64,000 nt of DNA from Flavobacterium filum DSM 17961 (GCF_000425465.1 NZ_AUDM01000011.1:62001-126000), one strand, 5' to 3'. Positions 34,377 through 43,893 are shown, counted from the stretch's first letter. Notes: generated by a model not told the origin, from the letters alone. Numbers and translations are program-made.

Positions 34377-34838
34377 TTAATATTTAATTAAATCATCAAT
34401 GTTATATGTTTTTGGAGCATATGGTTCAGATTCTAAATCTGATGCATGAAATATTATCCGCTTATTACCTTTTATTTTTTTGCTTAATTCTACTTGTGTC
34501 ATAATGTCAATATTAGGGTCACCTTTTATTTCAATATTCTGGCTAACTCTAATATATTTTGTACCATTACTTTTTGTAATTCTTAAAACCCTGTAATCTA
34601 AAAAGTCTTTTGAAAAAGAATTTGACTGAATAATAATTTTTGATAATGCATTTGAACAAAGTAATCTCATTTCAAACTCTTCTTTAGTTTTTAAAATTAA
34701 AAGTAAATTGTATTCATTACAATTTTCTATTTGCACTTCACCTAAACCACCATATCTTTCACTAAATTCTTTCAAAGAACCTAAGTCTTCAAAAGGGCTA
34801 TTGTTAGTATTTGCGTATTTTAAAAGTATATCTTCCAT
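34377..34838 (-). CDS. hypothetical protein, accessory region
   Basis: 153 residues, no signal peptide, no membrane helix. It begins MEDILLKYANTNNSPFEDLG and has a mixed alpha/beta pattern (YNLLLILKTKEEFEMRLLCS, YIRVSQNIEIKGDPNID, RIIFHASDLESEPYAPKTYN). I recognise no family. Codon use is more AT-rich than in the core genes and it stands alone at the edge of the accessory region, so it may be a transferred gene, for example an immunity-like protein, but nothing in the sequence proves that. Confidence 0.5.
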   Translation of the reverse strand: MEDILLKYANTNNSPFEDLGSLKEFSERYGGLGEVQIENCNEYNLLLILKTKEEFEMRLLCSNALSKIIIQSNSFSKDFLDYRVLRITKSNGTKYIRVSQNIEIKGDPNIDIMTQVELSKKIKGNKRIIFHASDLESEPYAPKTYNIDDLIKY

Positions 34839-35521
34839 ATTAAAGCTATTAATTTTATTAATACTGTTTTAACAAAGTTACTGAATTAAAAGTATATACC
34901 AGTGATATTGACCATCTAATACCTCAGCTCACTTTCTAATTCTTAACTATGTTGCTAGCAGAAAATAAACTTTTATTTCAATTAAAATAAATCATAAGTA
35001 GAAGTAAAAACTATAAATTTCTTAATTTAGAAAGACTTCATTCATTATAAACAGCTAGAAAGGATGCATTTGATATCAAGGGTATTAACTTAGTTAAGCT
35101 TTTGTTGTCTCTCAACACACTCACTGCCCATTTCAAAACATTAAAGCTTCACTTTAAAATACATCTGACAAGATAAAAGATTAATGAAAACTATTAGCAA
35201 TTACAAAATGACAAAACTATAAAAATATAGATTTTTTGGTTCTCTCATGTTACAGTTTATATTAAAACCTCTTCGGAATTTAGCCCAAAGAAATGATTTT
35301 TAAAAAGTTGACCTTTTTAGTCGTCTGGAATACTTAGCCATAAAAAAGAAGGAAATAGCCCGTAAACACTGACTTTTTTCAAGTCGATTTTTGATGTCCT
35401 TTTTTTTATTGAACTATCAAAGTAGCTTGCGTTTTGATGTCCGAAATAAAAAAATGAAACTTTTTTTCTTTGAACACGAACTTTTTGAAATACGAACATA
35501 TTTATAATAAAAGAAATAATT
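34839..35521 (+). other. 683-base gap, no gene recognised
   Basis: Very AT-rich sequence with stops in all frames and no RNA gene, repeat or terminator that I can support. A TTTTTGAAATACGAACATATTTATAAT stretch is only partly shown here: TTTTTGAAATACG at about 35482 may be part of a promoter for the small gene at 35522. It looks like decayed accessory DNA. Confidence 0.4.
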
Positions 35522-35677
35522 ATGAGTAAAAAACCACATATCAAAATCCCACTTCCAAAATGGACTTGGAAGCAAGTAACAATTACTATTGTTGTCATAA
35601 TATTGGCTTGTCGTATTGATGCTACTCCTGCTTTAGAATTATTGAAAGCTGTGTTAAAAAGTTGGCTTGCACCATAA
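35522..35677 (+). CDS. small single-helix membrane protein (51 residues)
   Basis: Reads MSKKPHIKIPLPKWTWKQ, then a membrane helix VTITIVVIILACRIDA and a tail TPALELLKAVLKSWLAP. Positive residues precede the helix, so the N-terminus should stay inside. Support comes from the clear signal-anchor layout and its position 37 bases before a second small gene on the same strand. An overlapping minus-strand frame (35598-35317) is less protein-like. Function unknown; small toxin-like peptides have this layout, but so do many harmless ones. Confidence 0.45.
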   Translation: MSKKPHIKIPLPKWTWKQVTITIVVIILACRIDATPALELLKAVLKSWLAP

Positions 35678-35714
35678 AATTATCTTCTATAGCTTTGTAA
35701 AAAAACCAAATCTC

Positions 35715-36032
35715 ATGAATGTAACTATTAACATCAACAAAACAGTATCTGAAGTTAACATCATTAAATGTGAAGCAAAAGAGTTAGAACAAATTAACAC
35801 CATTCTTGATGGTGTAATGATTAACCTAAAAGAAGATGCTGAAATCAAAGAGAAAATAAAAAGCTTTGGTGAAGACAAGTTAAGGAATATAGCTTTAGAA
35901 CTTTTTAAAGAAAAAATGAAAGAACAAGAACAGGAACAAATAAAAAGTGCTATAGAATTTAGTGAGCAAATTACACAAGCTATGATAAATGGAGTTGTTA
36001 AAGGGGCAATGCAAATTGCTAAAGAATTATAA
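35715..36032 (+). CDS. hypothetical helical protein
   Basis: 105 residues from the ATG at 35715. MNVTININKTVSEVNIIKCE suggests a short beta hairpin, followed by long charged helices (LEQINTILDGVMINLKEDAE, FKEKMKEQEQEQIKSAIEF) and a less charged end (QAMINGVVKGAMQIAKEL). I recognise no family. It follows the 51-residue membrane protein and may form a pair with it. It lies in the accessory region between the left edge and the restriction operon. Confidence 0.5.
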   Translation: MNVTININKTVSEVNIIKCEAKELEQINTILDGVMINLKEDAEIKEKIKSFGEDKLRNIALELFKEKMKEQEQEQIKSAIEFSEQITQAMINGVVKGAMQIAKEL

Positions 36033-36087
36033 CAAAAACATAGAACTTTTAGCCGTAGATGTCTTTTGAGGTACTTTATTCTCCACA

Positions 36088-36148
36088 AATCCTTTCCTTT
36101 AGGTCTGGTAAATAAAATATTTTACTACATTTCAATAATACGAAAATA
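36088..36148 (+). repeat. degenerate copy of the promoter-bearing element at 55179
   Basis: AATCCTTTC at 36088, AATAAAAT at 36111-36118 and TTTACTACATTT at 36121-36132 occur in the same order and nearly the same spacing as at 55179-55244. Here the -7 word is TACATTTC, one base off consensus, and no plus-strand gene follows within the 300-base gap 36033-36337. It is probably a decayed dispersed element. Confidence 0.5.
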
Positions 36149-36292
36149 TGAGTAGTTACAATAAATTACATTTTACAAAATGTATTTACTTGTTGTAAAA
36201 CAACACGATAATATTTTAAACACATAGCAATCATAGGTTGATGCTTTTGGATAACCCTATAAAGAAGTTGTGTTATTTCGAAATTAATAACG

Positions 36293-36318
36293 CAAAAAAA
36301 CCGCCCTTTAGAGGCGGT
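36293..36318 (-). terminator. terminator of the coiled-coil gene at 36338
   Basis: ACCGCC (36300-36305) and GGCGGT (36313-36318) form a GC-rich stem; on the minus strand it is followed by a T run (complement of 36293-36299). Confidence 0.85.
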
Positions 36319-36337
36319 CATTACATTACAATTACTT

Positions 36338-36745
36338 TTACAACGTATCCCGATGGGCGGTAACTTCGGCGATAAACACATCTACTTCGGCAAGTTGTTT
36401 GTTTACGCGTTCAAGGTCTAATTCTTTTTCTAGCAGAGCTACGGCACCATAACTTTCTTTACGGTTTTCCAACAAAAATTTGCGGTATTCTAGCCGAACT
36501 TTTCGTTTTTCTTCGGCCTCTTTGGTAGGGCCTTCCGGCAAAATAGCAAGAACCGTGTCGACGGCAGCAATTTCTGCATTTACACCTTGCAAGATGGCAT
36601 CAATCTCTACAGCGGTATTGCTGTAGTTGGTAACAAGTCGTTCTTCTGATAACTTTTTAAAGTTTAAATCAGATTTTTCTTTTTGGGCCATACCCAACAA
36701 CACATCGCAATCGGCAACTGTTGTTAAATTACTTACTGAATACAT
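36338..36745 (-). CDS. hypothetical helical protein
   Basis: 135 residues without signal peptide. MYSVSNLTTVADCDVLLGMA begins a helix-rich protein with long amphipathic stretches (EKSDLNFKKLSEERLVTNYS, AVEIDAILQGVNAEIAAVDT, EEKRKVRLEYRKFLLENRKE, LEKELDLERVNKQLAEVDVF). It looks like a small antiparallel coiled-coil bundle. I do not recognise the family; such proteins are seen in other Flavobacteriaceae. Its base composition is closer to the core genes (more G and C) than its neighbours. It has its own good terminator. Confidence 0.7.
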   Translation of the reverse strand: MYSVSNLTTVADCDVLLGMAQKEKSDLNFKKLSEERLVTNYSNTAVEIDAILQGVNAEIAAVDTVLAILPEGPTKEAEEKRKVRLEYRKFLLENRKESYGAVALLEKELDLERVNKQLAEVDVFIAEVTAHRDTL

Positions 36746-36914
36746 AATTAAAAATTTTAAAATTATACTTACATAAACGCAAGTATTATACCTTAAAATA
36801 TTATAAATCAGAAGTTTATAAAAATATTAACTTGTAGCGTTAATCTTATTTTAAAAATATACTAAGTTGTATTTTATTGTCGTTATAAACGCTTTTTTAA
36901 TTAAAAAATGAGTT

Positions 36915-38576
36915 TTATTTAATCGGTTTCAGTCCCAACTCTTTCAAAAACGCATTGTGTTTGTCCGTATTGATTTTAATACTTTCATTAATAGAAGTCA
37001 ATTTTTCATTCACCAAATTCAAGTCAATTTGTATTTCATCAACGGATGTGCTCACATATCTTGAAATATTCAAGTTAAAATCATTTTTATTAATTTCGTC
37101 CATTGAAACTCTTCGAGAGTAACGTTCTCTTTCATTTCTAAATTTGTACGTTTCTACAATATTGTCTAAGTGCTTTTCAGAAAGTGTATTCTGCCTTTTA
37201 CCTTTTTCAAACTGATTACTTGCATTAATGAATAATACATCTTCGTTCTTTTTGCATTTTTTTAAAACCAAAATGCAAACGGGAATTCCAGTTGAATAAA
37301 ACAAATTAGATGGCAAACCTATTACAGTATCTATATAATTTTCTTTTAAAAGTTTTTCTCTAATTCGAGCTTCTGCTCCACCTCTGAAAAGAACACCATG
37401 AGGTAATATTATTGCCATTGTTCCATCGTCTGCCAGTTGTCCTTCTGAACCTAAGAAATGAAAACCATGCAATAGAAAAGCAAAATCGGCAGCTGATTTT
37501 GGAGCTAAACCATACCCTTTAAATCTAAAATCTTCTGCTAATGTATCTGTTGGCTCCCAACGCAAACTAAATGGAGGATTAGCCACAATAGCATCAAATT
37601 TTATTTTTTTGCTAGGATTCATTTGATTGAAATCATCCCATTGGTTTAATAAAGTATCACCGTGAAATATCTCAAACTCGGTGTCTTTCATACCATGCAA
37701 AAGCATATTCATACGGGCTAAATTGTATGTAGTGATGTTTTTTTCTTGACCATAGATTTTACCAATTGTTCCAATTCCTTCTGTTTCGTTTTTTAATTGT
37801 GTACGAACATTAAGCAAAAGAGAACCAGAACCACATGTAAAATCCAATACTTTGTTTAACTTTGTTTTATAGCCTTGTGTTGGGTCGTGAGAATCTAACA
37901 GTACAATTCTGGAAAGAATAGTTGAGATTTGTTGAGGAGTATAAAATTCACCTGCTTTTTTACCTGAACCGGCTGCAAATTTTCCAATCAAGTATTCATA
38001 AGCATCACCTAAGGTGTCAGTATCCGTTGAAAATTCAGCAATTCCCTCAGCAATTTTTCTAATTATTTTACAAAGCTTTTCATTTCTTTCTTCGTGCGTT
38101 TTACCTAACTTTTCAGAATTAAGATTTATTTCAGAAAAAAGCCCTTTAAAGGTAGTACCAAAAGATTCATTTTCAATATGACGAAATCCATCATCAAGAA
38201 TTTCCAACAAATCACCACTTTGTTTGCTTGCTAAATGGGTAATATTGCTCCACAAATATTTAGGATTAATAATATAATGCACTTTTTTTCGCATACTATC
38301 TTCAAAAAGGGCAATATCTTCTTTATTGTCTTTATACCAGTCTTCTAACGGTGGAGGAACTGTAAAATCAAATCGATTGTCTTTTGATCTGCTTGGCGGG
38401 TAGTCTTTACCTAATTCTTTTTTTGCAGCTTCTTCATAATTGAAGGACAAATACCGAAGAAATAAAAAAGAAAGCATGTAATCACGGAAATCATCCGCAT
38501 TCATTACGCCTCTCAAATCATTGGCAATATCCCAAAGGGTATCGCCTAATTTTTTATGTTGTTCTTTTTGTGTCAT
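36915..38576 (-). CDS. hsdM: type I restriction-modification system, DNA methyltransferase subunit
   Basis: 553 residues. It methylates adenine in the recognition site as part of HsdM2S and HsdR2M2S complexes. The N-terminal HsdM_N helical domain (KKLGDTLWDIANDLRGVMNA ... FLFLRYLSFNYEEAAKKELG) is followed by the methyltransferase core: KKAGEFYTPQQISTILSRIV, the SAM motif VLDFTCGSGSLLLNV, and the catalytic NPPF in FDAIVANPPFSLRWEPTDT. It is the last gene of the operon, 11 bases after prrC. The order (hsdM distal) differs from the common hsdR-M-S order. Confidence 0.95.
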   Translation of the reverse strand: MTQKEQHKKLGDTLWDIANDLRGVMNADDFRDYMLSFLFLRYLSFNYEEAAKKELGKDYPPSRSKDNRFDFTVPPPLEDWYKDNKEDIALFEDSMRKKVHYIINPKYLWSNITHLASKQSGDLLEILDDGFRHIENESFGTTFKGLFSEINLNSEKLGKTHEERNEKLCKIIRKIAEGIAEFSTDTDTLGDAYEYLIGKFAAGSGKKAGEFYTPQQISTILSRIVLLDSHDPTQGYKTKLNKVLDFTCGSGSLLLNVRTQLKNETEGIGTIGKIYGQEKNITTYNLARMNMLLHGMKDTEFEIFHGDTLLNQWDDFNQMNPSKKIKFDAIVANPPFSLRWEPTDTLAEDFRFKGYGLAPKSAADFAFLLHGFHFLGSEGQLADDGTMAIILPHGVLFRGGAEARIREKLLKENYIDTVIGLPSNLFYSTGIPVCILVLKKCKKNEDVLFINASNQFEKGKRQNTLSEKHLDNIVETYKFRNERERYSRRVSMDEINKNDFNLNISRYVSTSVDEIQIDLNLVNEKLTSINESIKINTDKHNAFLKELGLKPIK

Positions 38577-38587
38577 TAGTTTCTGTT

Positions 38588-39679
38588 TTATGCAAAAATT
38601 TCAGGTAATTGAAATTCGTATTTATCTGTAAATGCTTTTAAAATTTTTTTGAATAAGTCTTTATTATCTTCATTCATTTCAACCGGTTGATAGATTGAAT
38701 ATTTGCCATGACTTAGTAAGTTTAAAGCTCTTGAAAAAAGCACATCATCTTCAACAGTTTTAAAACAACTTGAAAAATCATCATACCCAAAAAATGTAGA
38801 TGTTTTTTCCAATATTGCCCTCAACATATTAAAATGATAGGTGTTTATATTTCCGTTTTTAGAAACTTTATCTAATTCAGCTAATATGGCAACATGATGA
38901 AAAAATGGTGTTTCATCTGTAGCCCTTAATATATATCCGTCTGCACCATTTTTATGTAAAAAATGGCTTTTATGCTCAATTTTCTTTAGCTCATTATACA
39001 TTACGTTGTAGAACAATGAATGATGAGAGGAGATAACTACTTTTACTTTGTCTTTTCCTTTTTTTAATAGTTTGGCCAAATCACTCGCTACACTAATAGC
39101 ATTATTATCGTCAAGTGATGAAATGGGGTCGTCTATGTAAATGAATTTGACCCAATTGTATGGTCCATTTCCGTCATCATCTATGGCAAGTTCGGCAATT
39201 GCCAAAAATATGCACCAAATAAAGATATTTTCTTCCCCTCTCGAAACTTTAATATGGTTGTTTTCTTCTCCTTTGTTGAAAGTGATTGTCCACGCATCAT
39301 AATCAATTCTAAAATCAAAATCGGCGTAACGTTCCAAAAAATTGAAAATCTTTTCTTCCAAAGCCAATTCTCTAAAACCTTCAAAAAAACGGGAATTTCT
39401 GTTGATGATTAAATGCCTTTTTGTATCGTTTTCAAGGTCATTGTTCCAATGAAAAAGGTCTTCTGTAAAAGCGTTATAATACAATGTATCTGTTACTGGA
39501 TTTTTTTTCCGCTTTTTGCTTATGTCTTTGAACTCCATTGAAAGGCGAGTTTTACCTGTTCCATTGTAAGCGTACAATAAAACAAAATGATGATTGTTTA
39601 AATCATCTCTTAGCCTGACAGCCACATTTTTCAGTGTTTTATATTTATATAGTTTTTTTTGACCACTCATTCTAATCAC
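38588..39679 (-). CDS. prrC: PrrC-type anticodon nuclease guarding the type I RM system
   Basis: 363 residues (E. coli PrrC 396). PrrC cuts tRNA-Lys in the anticodon loop when phage inhibits its partner restriction enzyme. ATPase motifs: Walker A AYNGTGKTRLS (Lys43), signature SRGEEN (146-151), Walker B FIYIDDP (179-185) with D-loop SSLD, and SSHHSLFYNV as H-loop. C-terminal nuclease triad: R287 and E291 in MLRAILEKTSTFFGY, H324 in NLLSHG, 33 residues after the Glu (32 in E. coli PrrC, R320/E324/H356). YYNAFTEDLF near 67-76 is also a PrrC block. The E. coli tRNA-specificity motif KYGDSN aligns here with a diverged stretch around ATDETP (253-258). hsdS overlaps its start by 8 bases. Confidence 0.88.
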   Translation of the reverse strand: MIRMSGQKKLYKYKTLKNVAVRLRDDLNNHHFVLLYAYNGTGKTRLSMEFKDISKKRKKNPVTDTLYYNAFTEDLFHWNNDLENDTKRHLIINRNSRFFEGFRELALEEKIFNFLERYADFDFRIDYDAWTITFNKGEENNHIKVSRGEENIFIWCIFLAIAELAIDDDGNGPYNWVKFIYIDDPISSLDDNNAISVASDLAKLLKKGKDKVKVVISSHHSLFYNVMYNELKKIEHKSHFLHKNGADGYILRATDETPFFHHVAILAELDKVSKNGNINTYHFNMLRAILEKTSTFFGYDDFSSCFKTVEDDVLFSRALNLLSHGKYSIYQPVEMNEDNKDLFKKILKAFTDKYEFQLPEIFA

Positions 39680-40877
39680 TCATTTTTGGAAACAAACCTT
39701 GCATTAAACCTTTTTTGTGTTGTTTCAATTGCTCTATTTCTTTTGCCTGTTCTGTTATCAGTTCATCTAAAGAAGAAAGGCAAGAAGCGATTTTTTGTTG
39801 TTCTTTAATACTCGGAATAAAAAGTCCTAATTCTTTTATTTGAGAAACTGATACAATATTCTTAATTGCTCCACCTGCTGATTGGGATAATAATTTTTCC
39901 TGATTATTATCAGATTCTAATGTAATTTTCACAAATAAATTATCATACCCTTTCTTTACAGTTAGTTTAAGTAAAGCCTGATTAATTACTCCAATTTTGT
40001 TTTCTTCAGGTACAATTGCAAATTTTCCCATAGTACCTGAACAACTCATTATTAGATCACCTGACTTTACAGAAAATCTTTTTAATTCGTTGAACTTGCC
40101 TTCATCAATAAAATATCTAAATGAACTGAAATCACTATATATAGCGTGTGATTGCTCATATACAGCATAGCCTTCATTTACAAAGATTTCTTTTTTCAAT
40201 GCACCACCGAAAGGACCCCTAACAAGTTTACAAATATCATCAAGTGGTTTCTCCACCCACACCCCATCCTGCTCAAATTCCTTAAAGCGATACTTTGGTA
40301 CTTTCTCGCCCTCTTGCGGAAAAAGATTTTGCATTAAGCCTTTTTTGTGGTCTTTGAGTAACTCTAACTTTTGGTTGTGGGCTTCAATCAAATCATCCAA
40401 GGAAGAAAGACAGGATGCTATTTTTTGTTGCTCTCTTTTGTCTTTTGGAACTAAAATTGGGAAATTTTGAAGTATAGGTTGTCTTAAAGACAGCACAGTT
40501 GACTGAACAGCCTTTTGAGATAATAAATTACTATTATACAACATTGAATAATATACAAATTGTCCGTTAATAGTAAAATTTTTTAAAGCATATGCTCTTT
40601 GATGAAGATTGAACTTACCATTAAAATATTTAGGAATAAATCGCATACCTTCTCCAGGTATTATTACAGCTTCAGTATCGAAAATGTATTCATTTGATGC
40701 CTTAATAACTTCTGATCTATCAAATAAAGGATATTGACCTTCTTGAATATGGTCTTGAGCGTTAGATTTACCATTAGTAATTTTACAAACTTCTCCCAAG
40801 GTTTTATCTTGCCATTCTACCCCATTATTAAATTCAGGGAAACATATTTCTGGTATTAGTCTTTTCTTCTTATTCAT
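39672..40877 (-). CDS. hsdS: type I restriction-modification system, specificity subunit
   Basis: 401 residues. It has two target-recognition domains, each starting with the usual W-x-x-LGEVCxI-like block (EWQDKTLGEVCKITNGKSNA near 22-41; WVEKPLDDICKLVRGPFG near 205-222). Two matching helical spacers follow (KIASCLSSLDDLIEAHNQK and KIASCLSSLDELITEQAKE, each ending KKGLMQxLFP). The two half-sites read by the domains cannot be predicted by eye. The DNA of the spacers is similar (about 39710-39801 and 40340-40430) and could recombine. It overlaps hsdR by 8 bases and prrC by 8 bases. Confidence 0.93.
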   Translation of the reverse strand: MNKKKRLIPEICFPEFNNGVEWQDKTLGEVCKITNGKSNAQDHIQEGQYPLFDRSEVIKASNEYIFDTEAVIIPGEGMRFIPKYFNGKFNLHQRAYALKNFTINGQFVYYSMLYNSNLLSQKAVQSTVLSLRQPILQNFPILVPKDKREQQKIASCLSSLDDLIEAHNQKLELLKDHKKGLMQNLFPQEGEKVPKYRFKEFEQDGVWVEKPLDDICKLVRGPFGGALKKEIFVNEGYAVYEQSHAIYSDFSSFRYFIDEGKFNELKRFSVKSGDLIMSCSGTMGKFAIVPEENKIGVINQALLKLTVKKGYDNLFVKITLESDNNQEKLLSQSAGGAIKNIVSVSQIKELGLFIPSIKEQQKIASCLSSLDELITEQAKEIEQLKQHKKGLMQGLFPKMSD

Positions 40878-43800
40878 ATGCTGCTAATCCTGAAATTTCA
40901 CGCCCTTGGGCTAATTTTTTTAATTGGGGTACTAAATCTTCCATTAGGGCAAGTTCTTTTACTCTGCGTTCTTTCCAATTCAAATCTAAAGGTGCTAAAA
41001 GGTCGGTGAGTTTTTCACCGTCAAAAATCATTCGGCTCATAATTTTATCGATGAACTTTTTCAAGTCTGCTGTTTGTAAGCCGTGTTTATTTGCAATATT
41101 TGCTATTTCTTTGTTGTATTTATTGTCTTTAAATTGGGTTAAATTAAGTTTTAATTCATCAACCGTTTGACCTATTGACCAATCTACTTGCTCTACAAAT
41201 TCTGCTAAATCTTCATCATCCATTAAGTTAGAATTAGATTTTAACAAGCTGATGACTTCTTGCTTCGTCATTTTTTGTCTGGCAGGTTTTTTTTGTGTGC
41301 TGTCTGCAATCAGATTCATGATATAGTCATAATCAATCACAGCAGAAGCAAACAATACAAATTCAAAATCAAGTTGTTGAATTTGAGGCGGTGCTTGGTC
41401 TCCCTCCTTTTCTTGTTGTTTTTGAAATGCTTTGGCTGTTTCTAAATATGAACTTTTAAACTCTATGTAGGTTTCTTTAGGTAGTATTTTATTAATGAGT
41501 TCCTTTTGTTCCGGTTCTAAATCAGTAAATTGTTCTAATGCCAATAACTGACGTTGAACTTCTTTAAAGTTTTCAATAAAGGTAATTTTGGCAGCATCAC
41601 CTTTAACATTATATACTTCTTTAGGTTCACAAACCAACCCTTGTTCTTGCATAAAAATGCCTAGTTTTTCAACTGCTTGTTTGAATTTTTCAATCACTTT
41701 TGGTGCAGGGTCAACCAGCCAAATCTCTCTTGACCTACCTTCATCAACACCAGAAAACAAAGTAATAGCTTGATTTACGGCATCTTGTTGTGAACGAAAA
41801 TCCAAAATATTACCATGAGGCTTAGTGTCATTCAACACCCTATTTGTTCTTGAAAAAGCTTGAATTAAACCGTGGTATTTTAAATTCTTGTCAACATATA
41901 AAGTATTAAGGTATTTGCTGTCAAAGCCGGTAAGTAGCATATCTACTACAATGGTAATATCAATCTTTTTCTCGTGAGCATATTCTTTTTTACTGTATTG
42001 ATGATCTTTGATGCGTCTTTGTATATCTTGATAATACAAATCAAATTCATTGATATTGTGTTGGGTTTTAAATTGATTATTGTAATCTTCAATTATTTCC
42101 GTTAAAGCCTTTTTCTTTTCTTCCGGATTTTGTTTATTGTCTTCTCGCTCCTGAGTCAAATCTTCTTGCAACTGTCTGATATCAGCCGCATTTTTTTGAC
42201 TTTGTTGGTCGCCCTGTTTGGCAATGAGTTGAGAAGGTGGCGAAAACACACAAGCAATGTTTAACGGGACATATTCAGGATTTTCAACTTGTTTTTTGTT
42301 TTGTAATTCTTTGAAAAGCTGATAATATTCTATTGCATTATTAATAGAAGCAGTAGCCAAAATTGCATTGAATCTTCTTGAATTGGTAGCTGCATCATGT
42401 TTGTTTAAAATAGCTTCAACAACTGCTTGTCGTGAAATAAATTCACCTGGTTTTTGGTTTAAATTTCCTTTAAAATAATCAATGTGAAAACGCAATACGT
42501 TTTTATCTTCTATCGCATGGGTTATTGTATAAGCATGTAACCTTTTTTGAAAAATGTCTTCAGTTGTTTTAAAAGAAGCATATTCGCCCTCCTTGATACT
42601 ATATGTTGCATTTTCATCAAAAATTGGTGTACCCGTAAAGCCAAACAACTGGGCGTTTGGGAAAAACGCTGCGATGGCTTTATGGTTTTCTCCAAACTGA
42701 GAACGATGACACTCATCAAAAATAAAAACGACTCTTTTATCTTTTAAAGGTTTTAGTCGTTCTTTATAGGTTTGAAATCCTTTTTCGGCTTTCTTTTTAT
42801 TTCGATCATTGTTTTCATCCAAGGCCAAACCCAATTTTTGAATAGTGGTAACAATCACCTTATCCGCATAATCGGTAGAAAGCAAACGTCTTACTAGGGT
42901 TTCGGTATTGGTGTTTTCTTCAACACTGCCTTCTTGAAATTTATTGAATTCTTCGCGGGTTTGTCGGTCAAGGTCTTTACGGTCCACCACAAATAAACAT
43001 TTTTCAATATCGTGGTTGTCTTTTAACAGCGTTGATGTTTTAAATGAGGTCAAGGTTTTACCGCTTCCTGTGGTGTGCCAGATGTATCCATTACCTCTGT
43101 TTTGTTTTACACATTCTTCAATAGCCTTCACAGCATAAATTTGATACGGTCGCATGACAAGCAATCGTTGTTCGCTCTCCACCAAGACCATATATTTACT
43201 AATCATTTCTCCAAGAGTGCACTTACTCAAAAATTTTTCAGTAAAATCATATAGCCTATTAATTTTCTTATTTTCAATATCAGCCAATTCATAAACCGGC
43301 AAAAACTGTTCGTCTGCATTAAAAGTAAAATGTTGATTCTTATTGTTGGCAAAATAGAGTGTTCTACCTCCATTACTCACAATAAATAATTGCATAAAGC
43401 ATAGTAAAGAATTTCCGTAACCGTTTCCGGGTTCGTTCTTATAATCTACAATTTGTTGCATGGCTTTTCGTGGTGAAATGTCAAATTTTTTTAACTCAAT
43501 TTGCACCACCGGCAATCCGTTTATCAATAAAATAATGTCATAGCGTTGATGGCTGTTTTCTGTATTGATGCGTAATTGACTGATCACTTCAAAGTCATTT
43601 TTACACCAATCTTTGATGTTCACTAAAGTGTAATGTAAAGGGGTACCATCCTCCCGTTGAAAGTATTGTCTTTGTCGTAATTTTTTAGAAGTAATAAATA
43701 CATCTGCGTTGATGATTTCTTCTCTTAATCTTAAGAATTCATTATCAGATAATCTAATTCGGTTGAGTTCTTCAAATTTTGCTTTAAAGTTTTGCTCAAG

Positions 43801-43893
43801 CGATTTTCTATCCACAATGTCAGGGCGATAAATGTATTTCAACCCTTTTAGTTGCTCAATGAGGTTAAGTTCTATTTGATTCTCCTTGTTCAT
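40870..43893 (-). CDS. hsdR: type I restriction-modification system, endonuclease/translocase subunit
   Basis: 1007 residues. The N-terminal PD-(D/E)xK nuclease is at ~110-160 (QRYDIILLINGLPVVQIELK: D, E-x-K). The SF2 motor has motif I IWHTTGSGKTLTSFKT, motif II VFIFDECHRSQFG, motif III LFGFTGTPIF, and motifs V-VI near IDITIVVDMLLTGFDSKYLN and LIQAFSRTNRVLND. It translocates DNA on unmethylated substrate and cleaves at a distance. The C-terminal helical domain contacts HsdM. It is the first gene of the operon; a 282-base spacer separates it from the HTH gene upstream. Confidence 0.95.
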   Translation of the reverse strand: MNKENQIELNLIEQLKGLKYIYRPDIVDRKSLEQNFKAKFEELNRIRLSDNEFLRLREEIINADVFITSKKLRQRQYFQREDGTPLHYTLVNIKDWCKNDFEVISQLRINTENSHQRYDIILLINGLPVVQIELKKFDISPRKAMQQIVDYKNEPGNGYGNSLLCFMQLFIVSNGGRTLYFANNKNQHFTFNADEQFLPVYELADIENKKINRLYDFTEKFLSKCTLGEMISKYMVLVESEQRLLVMRPYQIYAVKAIEECVKQNRGNGYIWHTTGSGKTLTSFKTSTLLKDNHDIEKCLFVVDRKDLDRQTREEFNKFQEGSVEENTNTETLVRRLLSTDYADKVIVTTIQKLGLALDENNDRNKKKAEKGFQTYKERLKPLKDKRVVFIFDECHRSQFGENHKAIAAFFPNAQLFGFTGTPIFDENATYSIKEGEYASFKTTEDIFQKRLHAYTITHAIEDKNVLRFHIDYFKGNLNQKPGEFISRQAVVEAILNKHDAATNSRRFNAILATASINNAIEYYQLFKELQNKKQVENPEYVPLNIACVFSPPSQLIAKQGDQQSQKNAADIRQLQEDLTQEREDNKQNPEEKKKALTEIIEDYNNQFKTQHNINEFDLYYQDIQRRIKDHQYSKKEYAHEKKIDITIVVDMLLTGFDSKYLNTLYVDKNLKYHGLIQAFSRTNRVLNDTKPHGNILDFRSQQDAVNQAITLFSGVDEGRSREIWLVDPAPKVIEKFKQAVEKLGIFMQEQGLVCEPKEVYNVKGDAAKITFIENFKEVQRQLLALEQFTDLEPEQKELINKILPKETYIEFKSSYLETAKAFQKQQEKEGDQAPPQIQQLDFEFVLFASAVIDYDYIMNLIADSTQKKPARQKMTKQEVISLLKSNSNLMDDEDLAEFVEQVDWSIGQTVDELKLNLTQFKDNKYNKEIANIANKHGLQTADLKKFIDKIMSRMIFDGEKLTDLLAPLDLNWKERRVKELALMEDLVPQLKKLAQGREISGLAAYE

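Noticed and set aside
35317..35598. Minus-strand 93-codon frame as a membrane protein gene
   Set aside because: It covers the better supported 51-residue plus-strand gene and low-complexity DNA, and its C-terminal part has no protein-like pattern.
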